Assembly: GCA_028683385.1 (NCBI GenBank)
Contig: JAQUIJ010000016.1
Location: 62,001 to 126,000 of the forward strand
From: Prolixibacteraceae bacterium
Lineage (GTDB): Bacteria > Bacteroidota > Bacteroidia > Bacteroidales > Prolixibacteraceae
Length of the DNA stretch: 64,000 bases
Reading direction: 5' to 3'
Numbering within the stretch: the first letter of the stretch is position 1; each line of letters starts with the position of its first letter. The notes under the pieces were generated by a model that ran no database searches, was not told the DNA's origin, and saw only the letters and a list, made by a program, of their open reading frames with translations. Of the stretch, positions 9,173 through 17,989 are shown piece by piece. The translations under genes and the position numbers were made by a program.

Positions 9173-9174
9173 TT

Positions 9175-9360
9175 ATGGCAAAATATTCAAAAAAAGCACA
9201 GGAAAAAATTGAAGAAGTTATGCACGAATTTAAGCATGGAGAATTAAAATCCGGGAAAGGTGGCAAGGGCAGAGTTGTAAAAAGCCGCGAGCAGGCAATA
9301 GCCATCGGTATAAGCGAAGCCCGGGAAGCCGGATTAAAAGTTCCCAAGGAAGAGGTTTAA
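9175..9360 (+). CDS. DUF6496-type small basic protein
   Basis: 61 residues: KYSKKAQEKIEEVMHEFKHG, then a glycine-lysine linker GKGGKGR, then VKSREQAIAIGISEAREAGLKVP. This helix, GKGG linker and SREQAIAIGISEAR pattern is a recognisable small family (DUF6496), often found with CsbD and Dps-like stress genes in bacteria. Function is unknown; the basic linker suggests nucleic-acid or anionic partner contact, which is speculation. It is the second gene of the unit driven by regulon site 2. Confidence 0.8.
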   Translation: MAKYSKKAQEKIEEVMHEFKHGELKSGKGGKGRVVKSREQAIAIGISEAREAGLKVPKEEV

Positions 9361-9372
9361 GAAATTCGAAAT

Positions 9373-9438
9373 GTGAGAATCATGTAAATTTATTTCAGAA
9401 TTATATAATGATTTTTAAGGTTATATCCTTTATTTTTC
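9373..9438 (+). promoter_or_regulatory. Regulon element site 3
   Basis: Half-sites GAATCATGTAAA (9377-9388) and GAATTATATAAT (9398-9409), 21 bp apart, with -7-like box TATTTTTC at 9431-9438. The CsbD start codon follows 38 bp after the box. Confidence 0.8.
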
Positions 9439-9476
9439 TAAAAACTAATTGATTGTAAAAACTTTAAAATATCACA

Positions 9477-9659
9477 ATGGAAACTCTGATTGTTGGCTAC
9501 TGGAACAGCAAAAAAGAAAAAATAAAACAAAGATTTTCTGGAATAACCGATGATGATTTAAATTTTCAGCAAGGCAAAGAAAAAGAAATGATGGAAATGC
9601 TGGAATACAAGCTTGGTATACCAAAGCTGGATCTGGTAAAGATAATTGAAGCCCTTTAA
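9477..9659 (+). CDS. CsbD-like stress protein (first copy)
   Basis: 60 residues. The pattern YWNSKKEKIKQRFSGITDDDLNFQQGKEKEMMEMLEYKLG-IPKLDLVKII matches the CsbD fold: a W-x3-K-x3-K helix, then LTDDDL, then G-x-EML-x-x-LQ-x-K. CsbD proteins are small helical proteins induced in general stress (a sigma-B regulon member in Bacillus); their molecular role is unresolved. It sits 38 bp behind regulon site 3. A second, more canonical CsbD gene is found at 61676-61861 behind another copy of the same element. Confidence 0.82.
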   Translation: METLIVGYWNSKKEKIKQRFSGITDDDLNFQQGKEKEMMEMLEYKLGIPKLDLVKIIEAL

Positions 9660-9681
9660 ATGCATTAATTCACTCAATGAT

Positions 9682-11001
9682 ATGAACAATTCACCCTCAA
9701 AAGCGAATAAAAAAATACCGAATGAAAAAGAGATTAAAGGATCATTCATTAAAAACGAAAATGTTAAACTGAATGAAAATCTAAAAGAATCAGAGATACG
9801 TTACCGTCGGTTGTTTGAAACGGCAAAAGATGGCATCCTGATCCTTGATTTCGAAACCGGAAGTATTCTCGATGCAAATCCGTTTATAGTTAAAACAATT
9901 GATTTGCCTTTAGAGGAAATACTCGGGAAAAAACTTTGGGAAATTGGTCTTTTTAGCAATAAGGAAGAATCGGAACGTGCTTTCATCGAATTAAAAACAA
10001 TGGGATATATTCGTTTTGAAGACATGCCGATACAACGAAGAGATGGAAAAATAATTGAAGTGGAATTTATCAGCAACGTTTATCTCGAAAGTAAAACAAA
10101 GGTCATTCAATGTAATGTAAGGGATATAACCGAACGGATCAAGACAGAAACTGCTCTAAAAATAAGTGAACAGAATTTAAAAAATCAAAATACAGAATAC
10201 GCCAATCTAAACAAGGAATATTCGAGGCTGAACGAAGAGTTATCCAAAAATATTAGCCGAATTCAGCACATCAACAATGATTTGATTATCTCAAAAGAAA
10301 AGGCCGTAGAATCAGACAAACTAAAATCGGCATTCCTTGCCAATATGAGCCATGAAATCCGGACTCCAATGAATGCAATTAGTGGATTTTCTGAACTTTT
10401 ATTACAAACAGGACTGACGGATGGTGATATATCACGCTATGTTCATATAATTAATGCAAGCAGTCAACATCTGTTGTCGATAATAAGCGACATTATGGAC
10501 ATTTCAAAAATAGAAGCAGGTCAGTTTTCTGTTGAATCAGAATCAGTTGACATCAACAAGTTAATGGGCGAATTATTTGATACGTATGAAAAAATTGTTG
10601 ATTTAAAGAAACTGAGATTGATTTATTCGCCTGAAAAACCAAATAATCTGATTCAGTTAACGACCGATGGTAACCGGATAAAGCAGATTATTTGTAACTT
10701 ATTAAACAATGCCATCAAGTTTACCAATAAAGGTGAAATAAATTTTGGATATAGACTAAAAGAAAATTCCATGGAGTTCTTTGTTAAGGATAATGGCATA
10801 GGCATTGCACTTGAAGATCAATCGCTCATTTTTACACGTTTCAGCCAAATAGCATCAAGCAAAAAACAACTAAATAGTGGCAATGGACTCGGATTATCCA
10901 TTTCAAAAGCTTTGGTCGAAAAACTAGGTGGAACTATTGCTGTTCATTCAAAACCAGGAACAGGCTCAAGTTTTATTTTTACAATCCCCTTCTTAAATTA
11001 A
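9682..11001 (+). CDS. Cytosolic PAS-domain sensor histidine kinase
   Basis: 439 residues from the ATG at 9682; a longer TTG start at 9646 would overlap CsbD and is less likely. Order: PAS domain (about residues 39-155, RYRRLFETAKDGILILD), coiled coil (about 160-215), HisKA with FLANMSHEIRTPMNAISGFSELL and phospho-accepting His near 224, then HATPase with NLLNNAIKFT, DNGIGI and NGLGLSISKALVEKLGG. No transmembrane segment, so it senses an intracellular signal. There is no receiver domain and no response regulator beside it. It starts 22 bp after CsbD, so both should be transcribed from regulon site 3. That would place a signalling kinase inside the regulon it may help control. Confidence 0.9.
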   Translation: MNNSPSKANKKIPNEKEIKGSFIKNENVKLNENLKESEIRYRRLFETAKDGILILDFETGSILDANPFIVKTIDLPLEEILGKKLWEIGLFSNKEESERAFIELKTMGYIRFEDMPIQRRDGKIIEVEFISNVYLESKTKVIQCNVRDITERIKTETALKISEQNLKNQNTEYANLNKEYSRLNEELSKNISRIQHINNDLIISKEKAVESDKLKSAFLANMSHEIRTPMNAISGFSELLLQTGLTDGDISRYVHIINASSQHLLSIISDIMDISKIEAGQFSVESESVDINKLMGELFDTYEKIVDLKKLRLIYSPEKPNNLIQLTTDGNRIKQIICNLLNNAIKFTNKGEINFGYRLKENSMEFFVKDNGIGIALEDQSLIFTRFSQIASSKKQLNSGNGLGLSISKALVEKLGGTIAVHSKPGTGSSFIFTIPFLN

Positions 11002-11096
11002 CGTTTAACAACGGATCAGCAATCGAATAGTTAATCAAGCAACACCTTTCAAAAACTCCCTCGAAATTTTCAATCTGTCCTCTTTTCCCCGCTAAT

Positions 11097-11162
11097 GTGT
11101 GAATGATGTAATTCTTAGCTGCAATTGTGTAACACTTTAAGTGGTGAAAGAAAGCAACTTTG
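11097..11162 (+). promoter_or_regulatory. Regulon element site 4
   Basis: Half-sites GAATGATGTAAT (11101-11112) and CAATTGTGTAAC (11122-11133), 21 bp apart, with -7 box CAACTTTG at 11155-11162. This shows that the open frame beginning at 11125 cannot be translated from that codon; the ATG at 11203 is 40 bp downstream of the box. Confidence 0.88.
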
Positions 11163-11202
11163 TAATCATGTGATCATTTATTCACAAACAAAATTTAATG
11201 TT

Positions 11203-11640
11203 ATGAAAAAGGAAAACGTATCATCAAAAGATTTCGAGGAGGTGATTAAATATACTCCGCTTTCATGCCCAACAAAGACTGGTTTTATGTCAAAAATCGG
11301 CAAACACATGAAAAAAGTTATTTTCATAGGTAGCTTAGCTGGAATAGGATTATTTCTGAATAGTTGTATGGCAGGCTATGTAGCTACCGAACCAACTTAT
11401 ACCGAATATTCCAGACCTCAGCGTCCAAGTGAACTCCATGTCTGGATTGATGGTGACTGGGTATATAATCAGACGAGCCATGTGTATGTTCAGCGAAATG
11501 GCTACTGGACCAGACCCCAACAGAACCGTGTCTATGTTAAAGGATACTGGAATTCAACTCCAAAAGGAAAACATTGGTCAAAGGGTTACTGGCATAAAAA
11601 AAATCATGAAGGAAACCGTCGGAACCGTTATTCTCGTTAA
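11203..11640 (+). CDS. WXXGXW-repeat envelope lipoprotein
   Basis: 145 residues from ATG 11203; an alternative ATG at 11308 gives MKKVIFIGSLAGIGLFLNSC, a classical lipoprotein signal with lipobox LNSC, so mature protein begins at that Cys in either case. The mature part has aromatic repeats HVWIDGDWVY, QRNGYWTRP and VKGYWNSTPKGKHWSKGYW, typical of the WXXGXW/YXWGXW repeat group of unknown function, and ends in a basic tail. The frame is open upstream to 11125, but that lies inside regulon element 4, so the shorter starts are preferred. It is followed 22 bp later by a DUF6600-type gene with similar Trp-rich composition, probably co-transcribed. Confidence 0.82.
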   Translation: MKKENVSSKDFEEVIKYTPLSCPTKTGFMSKIGKHMKKVIFIGSLAGIGLFLNSCMAGYVATEPTYTEYSRPQRPSELHVWIDGDWVYNQTSHVYVQRNGYWTRPQQNRVYVKGYWNSTPKGKHWSKGYWHKKNHEGNRRNRYSR

Positions 11641-11662
11641 AAGTTTTTAATATAAAAATACC

Positions 11663-12946
11663 ATGAAAACAAATATAAAAATACTGGGATTTCTGTTTGC
11701 CTTATTTGCTGCATCCGTAGTCACTCCCAAACAGGCATCAGCACAACAGGACTATGTGAGTTTGCAGACTTTTTATGACGATCTAAGTCCATACGGACAG
11801 TGGATTGATTATCCGCAATACGGCTATGTCTGGATTCCGGATGTAGATTCAGATTTTATGCCCTATTCAACAGCAGGCCAATGGGTTTTTACTGAATATG
11901 GTTGGACCTGGTTATCAAATTACGAATGGGGTTGGGCGCCTTTCCATTATGGTCGATGGGATTACGACAATTATTACGGTTGGCTTTGGGTACCCGATTA
12001 CGAATGGGGTCCTTCGTGGGTAACCTGGAGAAGAGCGAGTGGCTATTATGGCTGGCAACCAATGCGACCCGGAATTAGTATCAGCTTAAGTTTTGGCAAC
12101 GACTACTACAACAATTACAACGATTACTGGATGTTTGTTAGCGACCGTAATTTCCAAAGGTCGGATGTTAGCCGTTACTATGTGAACCAAACAAATCGCG
12201 ACAGAATTATCAGGAATTCGACAGTGATTAACAACACTTACATTGACAATAGCCGGAACAGCACCTATATTTCTGGCCCTGAAAGAGATGATGTACAACG
12301 AACTACAGGCAGAAGAGTTAGTTCTGTTGCGATTCGTGAAAGCAGTAAACCTGGACAATCTTTGAAAAATGGACAACTACAAATTTATCGCCCAAATGTG
12401 AGAAAAAGCAATGATACGGGGCATAAATCTGCACCAAACAGGATTACCAGCAGAGAGGATGTTAAACGCCACCCTGATCGGAATGCGATAAATCAACAGA
12501 GGAATGCAAGTCCAACGAATAACAGAGAGTTACAACAGCAGCGCCAAAATACCAACAAACAACAGAATGTTGATAAAGGGAATATAGAGCGCGATAGACA
12601 ACAAAAAGTAAATCAATCTGAAAATAAGAGACAGCAACAGCAGCAACAACAAGAACTGCAACAGCAGCAGAGGCAAAACAGTATCAATCAGCAAAATATT
12701 GATAAAGGTAATGCACAGCGCAAGCAACAACAAAAACAACAGAATATTGATAAGGGAAATGCACAGCGTGAGCAGCCACAAAAGCGTCAAAATATTGAGA
12801 AAAACAATGCACAGCCTGCTCAGCAACAAAAAATTAACACGCCTCAAAATAACGCAAGAGAACAGAGACAAATTAACCGGCAAGAAAAAAGTGTAAGAAA
12901 TAAGCAAGCCAAAGAAAATAAATCTCAGAAAAATAAAAATAGGTAA
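11663..12946 (+). CDS. DUF6600-type Trp-rich exported protein with Gln-rich tail
   Basis: 427 residues with a cleavable signal peptide ending near ASAQQ. Residues 30-150 carry repeated W/Y-rich units (YDDLSPYGQWIDYPQYGYVW, YEWGWAPFHYGRW, YEWGPSWVTWR) that match the DUF6600 group of periplasmic or surface proteins. From about residue 260 to the end the chain is Gln/Asn-rich and disordered. It contains a repeated unit of the form NIDKGNAQR-QQQK at least three times, plus a poly-Gln run. It is the second gene behind regulon site 4. A hairpin at 13044-13078 follows. Envelope location is inferred from the signal peptide; function is unknown. Confidence 0.82.
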   Translation: MKTNIKILGFLFALFAASVVTPKQASAQQDYVSLQTFYDDLSPYGQWIDYPQYGYVWIPDVDSDFMPYSTAGQWVFTEYGWTWLSNYEWGWAPFHYGRWDYDNYYGWLWVPDYEWGPSWVTWRRASGYYGWQPMRPGISISLSFGNDYYNNYNDYWMFVSDRNFQRSDVSRYYVNQTNRDRIIRNSTVINNTYIDNSRNSTYISGPERDDVQRTTGRRVSSVAIRESSKPGQSLKNGQLQIYRPNVRKSNDTGHKSAPNRITSREDVKRHPDRNAINQQRNASPTNNRELQQQRQNTNKQQNVDKGNIERDRQQKVNQSENKRQQQQQQQELQQQQRQNSINQQNIDKGNAQRKQQQKQQNIDKGNAQREQPQKRQNIEKNNAQPAQQQKINTPQNNAREQRQINRQEKSVRNKQAKENKSQKNKNR

Positions 12947-13043
12947 TAAGTATCCCGATTTATGACCTTGTCATCCCTTATCCATTGGCTTCATTTTATA
13001 AGCAATGAATAACTGATATAAAAATAGAAAAGACTTTACAGCT

Positions 13044-13080
13044 AAAACTCTCTTCCTTTTATTGGGTAAGGGAGTTTTAC
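13044..13080 (+). terminator. Possible terminator after the Trp-rich operon
   Basis: AAAACTC at 13044-13050 pairs with GAGTTTT at 13072-13078, with an inner TCTTCC/GGTAAG partial stem. The downstream T-tract is weak, so this is moderately supported. Confidence 0.5.
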
Positions 13081-13177
13081 TTGTTAGGTAAACTAAAAAA
13101 TACTATTGAACAGAATCGGAGTAATTATTCAAAGTTATTTAACGTTTAATCAGCCCCACCAAATACTAACTGAAAAT

Positions 13178-13243
13178 GTGCGAATTATGTAATTTTTTAC
13201 AAAAATTATATAACAATCTAATCCACACAAGATTGTATTTTTA
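13178..13243 (+). promoter_or_regulatory. Regulon element site 5
   Basis: Half-sites GAATTATGTAAT (13182-13193) and AAATTATATAAC (13203-13214), 21 bp apart, with -7-like box TATTTTTA at 13236-13243. The dps start codon follows after 42 bp. Confidence 0.82.
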
Positions 13244-13285
13244 GATTGATCATACGATACTTTAACAATAGGCAATTCTGAAATC

Positions 13286-13825
13286 ATGAAGACACTAACA
13301 TCAATTCCTGACCAAAACAATGAAGTCATTGTAACCTTTCTTAATCTTTTGTTGGCTGAAGAATACGTGCTTTACACCAAAACCAGGACTGCACACTGGA
13401 ACGTTGATGGATTAAATGACTTCGAGCTCCATATATTTCTGGAAAACCAGTATAGCAGGTTGGATGATATAATTGATGACATTGCTATTCGGATCCGCTC
13501 GCTTGGTCATTTTGCTTTAGGTTCACTGAAAGATTTTCTGAGTATTTCACAGATGTGCGATGACAATGACAATTTGAGTAATTCGGGTCAAACTATTGAA
13601 ATACTTCTACACGATCACGAAGAGATTATCCGTATTATTAATCAGGAAACAAATCCTATCTCACATCAATTAAATGACGCAGAAACTGCCGGATTTTTAT
13701 CAGAAATATTGGGAGAACATCAAAAAATGGTGGAAATGTTAAAGTCATTCTTATCCCTAACTTATTTAAATTTATCGGCACAAACACGCACAAAATCATC
13801 ACGATTTATTGATTTTCAGGATTAA
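13286..13825 (+). CDS. dps: Dps-family DNA-protecting ferritin
   Basis: 179 residues, four-helix ferritin-like. The family core YTKTRTAHWNVDG ... FELHIFLENQYSRLDDIIDDIAIRIRSLGHFALGSL is present. By alignment from memory with canonical Dps ferroxidase sites (H31, H43, D58, E62), His37, His49 and Asp64 are conserved. The position of the last acidic ligand holds Ile68 (DDIAIRI instead of D-x-x-AERI). If that is right, the ferroxidase centre is incomplete or arranged differently. Dps proteins form cytosolic dodecamers that store iron, remove peroxide and may bind DNA under stress. It has its own copy of the regulon element 42 bp upstream and stands alone. Confidence 0.9.
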   Translation: MKTLTSIPDQNNEVIVTFLNLLLAEEYVLYTKTRTAHWNVDGLNDFELHIFLENQYSRLDDIIDDIAIRIRSLGHFALGSLKDFLSISQMCDDNDNLSNSGQTIEILLHDHEEIIRIINQETNPISHQLNDAETAGFLSEILGEHQKMVEMLKSFLSLTYLNLSAQTRTKSSRFIDFQD

Positions 13826-14118
13826 CGATTTCTCAAACCCTTTGATGATTTATTCGCTATTTGATTCTTTCAGTTCGTTCCACGTACGTTGTTCAAACTT
13901 AACTCATTCGTGAGTTTAAACACATTTGAGAACCAACTGTATCTGTTACATAGACATCTAATATTACATATTAAGGCATTTTTCGAAGACAGAACCGATA
14001 ATATTCCGATATTTACTGATAATCAAATACCACTTATAACCTATCCGTAATATCTCGATTCACAATAGATATCATAGATATTTTACGAGGTCGGCCTACG
14101 AATTAAATTTACGCAAAA
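13826..14118 (+). other. Gap with one UUCG-type hairpin
   Basis: No gene seen. AACTCA-TTCG-TGAGTT at 13901-13916 is a perfect 6-bp stem with a TTCG loop, perhaps ending the dps transcript, though no T-tract follows. No copy of the regulon element precedes the CheB/CheR gene. Confidence 0.4.
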
Positions 14119-17040
14119 GTGAAACCCGAAAAAATAAAATCCTCATTTCCTTCAAATGGAAAAGCTTTAGTTTCGGATACCAAACCGTTTCCCATCGTTG
14201 GTATTGGTGCATCGGCCGGAGGACTTGATGCGTTTGAACAATTTCTTATGAATGTACCAGAAAACTCTGGTATGGCTTATATCATCATACAGCACTTGGA
14301 TCCGACACAAAAAGGAATGTTACCCGAATTACTTCAACGAATTACCAAAATGAAGGTTTTTCAGGTAAAAGACCGAATGGCGGTAAAACCTGACAGTGTG
14401 TATGTGATTCCGCCCAATGCAAGCATGTCAATATTAAGTGGAGTTCTCCACCTTTTTGAACCCCTGGAATCGAGAGGACTACGTTTGCCTATTGATTTTT
14501 TCTTTCGTTCATTGGCTATCGACCAGAAAGAACTTGCGGTTGGTATCATTCTTTCGGGTATGGGCTCAGATGGTAGTATAGGTATCCGGGCCATCAAAGA
14601 AAACAATGGAATTGTAATGGTTCAGGAACCGACCACAGCAACATACAATAGTATGCCGCTAAGTGGCATTGATTCCGTACTGGTTGATGTTGTAGCATCG
14701 CCCCGTGATATGCCACCAAGGCTATCTGAATTTATGAAACAAATTCCTTTCATCAAACAAGATATTGAAATTGAAACTAAAGATCAGAGTTCACTCGAGA
14801 AAATCATAATTCTGCTGCGCGATAATACCGGGAACGACTTTACATTTTATAAGAAAAACACGTTGTATCGGCGAATTGAACGGCGAATGGGCATTCACAA
14901 AATCGACAAAATAGCTTCTTACGTTCACTTTTTAATGTTAAATCCCAAAGAACTGGATATTCTCTTTAAAGAACTTTTGATTGGGGTAACTAACTTTTTT
15001 CGCGATAGCGCTGTTTGGGAAAAGATAAAAGAAAGTGTATTTCCAGATATTTTTACCAATCAAAAAACAGGAACAACATTGCGGGCCTGGATACCCGGTT
15101 GTTCAACCGGCGAAGAAGCATATTCGTTGGCTATTGTGTTTAAAGAAGCACTCGAAAAATTCAGTCCCGATGGAGGCATTTCCTTACAAATATTTGCAAC
15201 TGATTTGGATAACGAGGCTATCGAAACTGCTCGGAAAGGGCTGTTTCCGACAAGCATTGCAGGCGATGTTTCACCCAATCGGCTGAGTCGCTTTTTCATT
15301 TCAACCGACGAAGGCTACCGTGTTAATGCTGAAATAAGAGAGATGGTCGTTTTTGCACAACAAAACATTGTGATGCATCCACCCTTTACCAAAATTGACA
15401 TACTAACTTGCCGCAATTTACTGATATACCTGGAACCAGAATTGCAAAAAAAAATACTTGGACTTTTTTATTATTGTATTAATCCTGATGGAATAATGGT
15501 TTTGGGTAGTTCCGAATCGCTTGGCAAACAGAGCAATTTGTTTATTCCAATAGACCCTAAGCTTAGAATCTTCAGGCGCTCCAACAATGCCCTGAGTCCC
15601 GAATTATTCGATTTTCCATCTTCCTTTTCCCGTTCAAAAATGACAAATATTGAAAAACAAATTCCGGTCAGAGTGACACCAAACATTCAAATGCTTGCCG
15701 ATCAGTTGCTGTTGCAGCACTTTTCGCCTCCCGGTGTTCTGGTGAACCCCGATGGCGATATTATTTACATCAGCGGACGTACCGGAAAATATCTGGAACC
15801 GGCAGTCGGCAAAGCGAATCTGAATATTTTTGCCATGCTGCGCGAAGGTTTGGTTCACGAATTTAACATTGCTTTCCGCAAAACCATTTTAACAAAAGGA
15901 ACTGAAATTTTGCACAACATCAAAATTGGTTCAAACGATTCGTTACTAACCGTTAATGTTAAAATTCAATGGATAGAAAAACCTGAGGCCCTGAAAAACA
16001 AGGTTATGATCATTTTTACTGATGTGCCTACAATTAACCAGCCAATAAAAAGATCAAAAAAAGGGGAAATAGCCATCGATAGCGTTAGACATTCGAAATT
16101 GGAAGAAGAGTTGCAGCGTACCCGTGAAGAGATGCAGAGCACTCTCGAAGAAATGCAAACTTCGCAGGAAGAACTAAAGTCAACAAACGAAGAATTGCAA
16201 TCAACCAATGAAGAGCTGCAATCGACCAACGAAGAATTGACCACTTCAAAAGAAGAAATGCAAAGCCTGAATGAAGAACTTCAAACTGTAAATGTAGAAT
16301 TGCAGTCGAAAGTTGACGAATTTTCAAGAGTGAACAACGACATGAAAAACCTGCTCAACAGCACCGATATTGCAACTTTATTTCTGGATAAAGAATTAAA
16401 TATTCGACGCTATACCAACCAGACTACCAAAATTTTTAAACTTATCAAAAGCGACATCGGACGACCCTTTACCGATCAGGCATCAGACCTTGATTACCCC
16501 GAATTGGTTGATGATGCCCTTGAAGTATTAAGAACACTCGTTTTTATACAAAAGCAAATATCAACCAAAGACGGGCGCTGGTTTTCTATTCGCATTATGC
16601 CATACCGCACATTCGACGACCGAATTGACGGCCTGGTCATTACGTTCTTCAACATGTCGAGCCAGAAGCAAGTTGAAGAGCAATTAAATGAATCAAAACA
16701 GTTGAATCGTCTGCTATTTAATTCATCATCAGATAAGATCATTAAATTGTCGGGCGAACTAAAGGTTGTTGAATTTAATACTGAGGCTGAGAAATTTTTC
16801 GATAAAAAACGAGAAGATATACTAGACAGGAACTTCATTCAATCCTTTGTTCCTGAACCGGAGCATAAAAGAATTGAAAAGGAGTTAAAGAAATTGTTTT
16901 CCGAATCATTGGATAGCAAATTCAAGTTAAAAGTTATAGCTGCAGCAGATCAAATCCAGGAGATTGAATGGTCTGTAAATGTTATTTGCACCGATCAGAA
17001 AATGCCAGTTGGATTACTATTAATTTCAAAAAATCACTAA
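14119..17040 (+). CDS. CheB-CheR-PAS hybrid signalling protein
   Basis: 973 residues, GTG start. Order: CheB methylesterase domain (about 24-205) with GIGASAGG, IIQHLDP and SGMGSDGS around the Ser-His-Asp triad; CheR methyltransferase (about 220-480) with TNFFRDS, IPGCSTGEEAYSLA for SAM binding, FATDLD and CRNLLIYL. A linker follows, then a long heptad coiled coil (about 659-739) built from repeated EELQSTNEELQ units, a PAS_10-type domain (about 745-855) and a final PAS-like domain (about 860-970). No kinase domain follows, unlike many relatives. It is cytosolic. Such hybrids usually feed a stress or biofilm response rather than classical chemotaxis. A PAS protein and an AraC regulator follow on the same strand. 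Confidence 0.92.
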   Translation: MKPEKIKSSFPSNGKALVSDTKPFPIVGIGASAGGLDAFEQFLMNVPENSGMAYIIIQHLDPTQKGMLPELLQRITKMKVFQVKDRMAVKPDSVYVIPPNASMSILSGVLHLFEPLESRGLRLPIDFFFRSLAIDQKELAVGIILSGMGSDGSIGIRAIKENNGIVMVQEPTTATYNSMPLSGIDSVLVDVVASPRDMPPRLSEFMKQIPFIKQDIEIETKDQSSLEKIIILLRDNTGNDFTFYKKNTLYRRIERRMGIHKIDKIASYVHFLMLNPKELDILFKELLIGVTNFFRDSAVWEKIKESVFPDIFTNQKTGTTLRAWIPGCSTGEEAYSLAIVFKEALEKFSPDGGISLQIFATDLDNEAIETARKGLFPTSIAGDVSPNRLSRFFISTDEGYRVNAEIREMVVFAQQNIVMHPPFTKIDILTCRNLLIYLEPELQKKILGLFYYCINPDGIMVLGSSESLGKQSNLFIPIDPKLRIFRRSNNALSPELFDFPSSFSRSKMTNIEKQIPVRVTPNIQMLADQLLLQHFSPPGVLVNPDGDIIYISGRTGKYLEPAVGKANLNIFAMLREGLVHEFNIAFRKTILTKGTEILHNIKIGSNDSLLTVNVKIQWIEKPEALKNKVMIIFTDVPTINQPIKRSKKGEIAIDSVRHSKLEEELQRTREEMQSTLEEMQTSQEELKSTNEELQSTNEELQSTNEELTTSKEEMQSLNEELQTVNVELQSKVDEFSRVNNDMKNLLNSTDIATLFLDKELNIRRYTNQTTKIFKLIKSDIGRPFTDQASDLDYPELVDDALEVLRTLVFIQKQISTKDGRWFSIRIMPYRTFDDRIDGLVITFFNMSSQKQVEEQLNESKQLNRLLFNSSSDKIIKLSGELKVVEFNTEAEKFFDKKREDILDRNFIQSFVPEPEHKRIEKELKKLFSESLDSKFKLKVIAAADQIQEIEWSVNVICTDQKMPVGLLLISKNH

Positions 17041-17341
17041 TGGCAAGCCAACTTATAATTGTCTGGCAAGTCACCCTGAACTTCCCGCCCGCTCGCTTGT
17101 CAGGCTGGGTTTTAGGGTCACTTCAGCAAAGAAATGCCGAAACAAGCCTTCGAGTTCAGAATGTCATTACGTCAGGTTCGTTGACCCGACAATAAGTTGT
17201 AAAACCAATAAGAGATGTTGAATACATAACTTCTCTTGAAGAAACTGTTTGAATTTCATGAATTTGACCTTTTGCTTTCTGTTTTAATTTTAAACAGTTA
17301 TTGAAGTAACACTGATTACCAAAACATTAAATACCAAAGTG
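17041..17341. repeat. Gap holding dispersed hairpin repeat, copy 2
   Basis: Between 17070 and 17170 the sequence repeats the pattern of 3196-3291: GTCACCCTGAACTT, a CCCGCC/GCTCGC segment, ATGCCGAAAC and a closing GTCATTACG. The sequence after 17180 is AT-rich with no recognised element. Short frames here are not credible. Confidence 0.55.
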
Positions 17342-17893
17342 ATGCATAACGAAGAAATGGATTACACTGACGCCAAACAGTTACGTTCAAAAGCCGAAGA
17401 GCAACTGAAAAAGAAAGACAAAAGAGTAGAAGATGTGGTAGCCGAAATTGATTCGAAGAAATTACTACACGAACTTCAGGTACACCAGATTGAACTGGAA
17501 ATGCAAAACGAAGAGTTGCGACTAGCCTATGTTACGGCCGAAACAGCCCTTAAAAAATACACCATGCTCTACGATCTTGCTCCTATAGGCTATTTTACTC
17601 TTGATAACAACGCCAACATCAATGAGCTGAACTTCACTGGCGCCGACATGCTTGGAGAGAAACGTTTCAGCCTAATAAACAGCAATTTAAAATTGTTTAT
17701 TAACAACGACTTTCTGCCTGTTTTCAACGATTTTATCAGGAAGGTTTATTCACGCCATGGAAAAGAATCGTGTATAGTGATGTTAGAATCCGATAAAGGT
17801 TCTACATGCAAAATCTATATGGAAGGTATTGTTAGCGGTGAAGATCAAAAATGTCTTTTGTCGGTAATTGATATTTCGAAACTCAAAAGCTAA
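17342..17893 (+). CDS. PAS-domain signalling protein, stand-alone
   Basis: 183 residues from ATG 17342 (a GTG one codon earlier is possible). Residues 10-75 are helical, with the motif LLHELQVHQIELEMQNEELR that commonly leads into a PAS domain in CheB/CheR-linked kinases. Residues 78-180 are the PAS domain, YDLAPIGYFTLDNNANINELNFTGADMLG, ending LLSVIDISKLKS. There is no kinase, receiver or output domain, so it is either a signalling adaptor or the N-terminal remnant of a kinase. The stop is clean and the downstream DNA shows no kinase relics. It lies 300 bp after the CheB/CheR gene and about 100 bp before the AraC gene. Confidence 0.82.
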   Translation: MHNEEMDYTDAKQLRSKAEEQLKKKDKRVEDVVAEIDSKKLLHELQVHQIELEMQNEELRLAYVTAETALKKYTMLYDLAPIGYFTLDNNANINELNFTGADMLGEKRFSLINSNLKLFINNDFLPVFNDFIRKVYSRHGKESCIVMLESDKGSTCKIYMEGIVSGEDQKCLLSVIDISKLKS

Positions 17894-17989
17894 ACTATTA
17901 AAAACTCCACTTCGTAGAGTTATAAATAACAGGGTTATGGAAAGACTAAAAGATGAATTATCTGCACATTAATCGTAATTAAACGAAAT

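Noticed and set aside
11125-11202. N-terminal extension of the WXXGXW gene from the codon at 11125
   Set aside because: It would be translated from inside the promoter element, upstream of the expected transcription start.
12530-12907. Minus-strand leucine-rich frame opposite the Gln-rich tail
   Set aside because: It is the complement of CAA/CAG repeats, a low-complexity shadow of the real gene.
16968-17195. Plus-strand 75-residue frame after the CheB/CheR gene
   Set aside because: It overlaps the end of the hybrid gene in another frame and runs into the dispersed repeat at 17070-17170.
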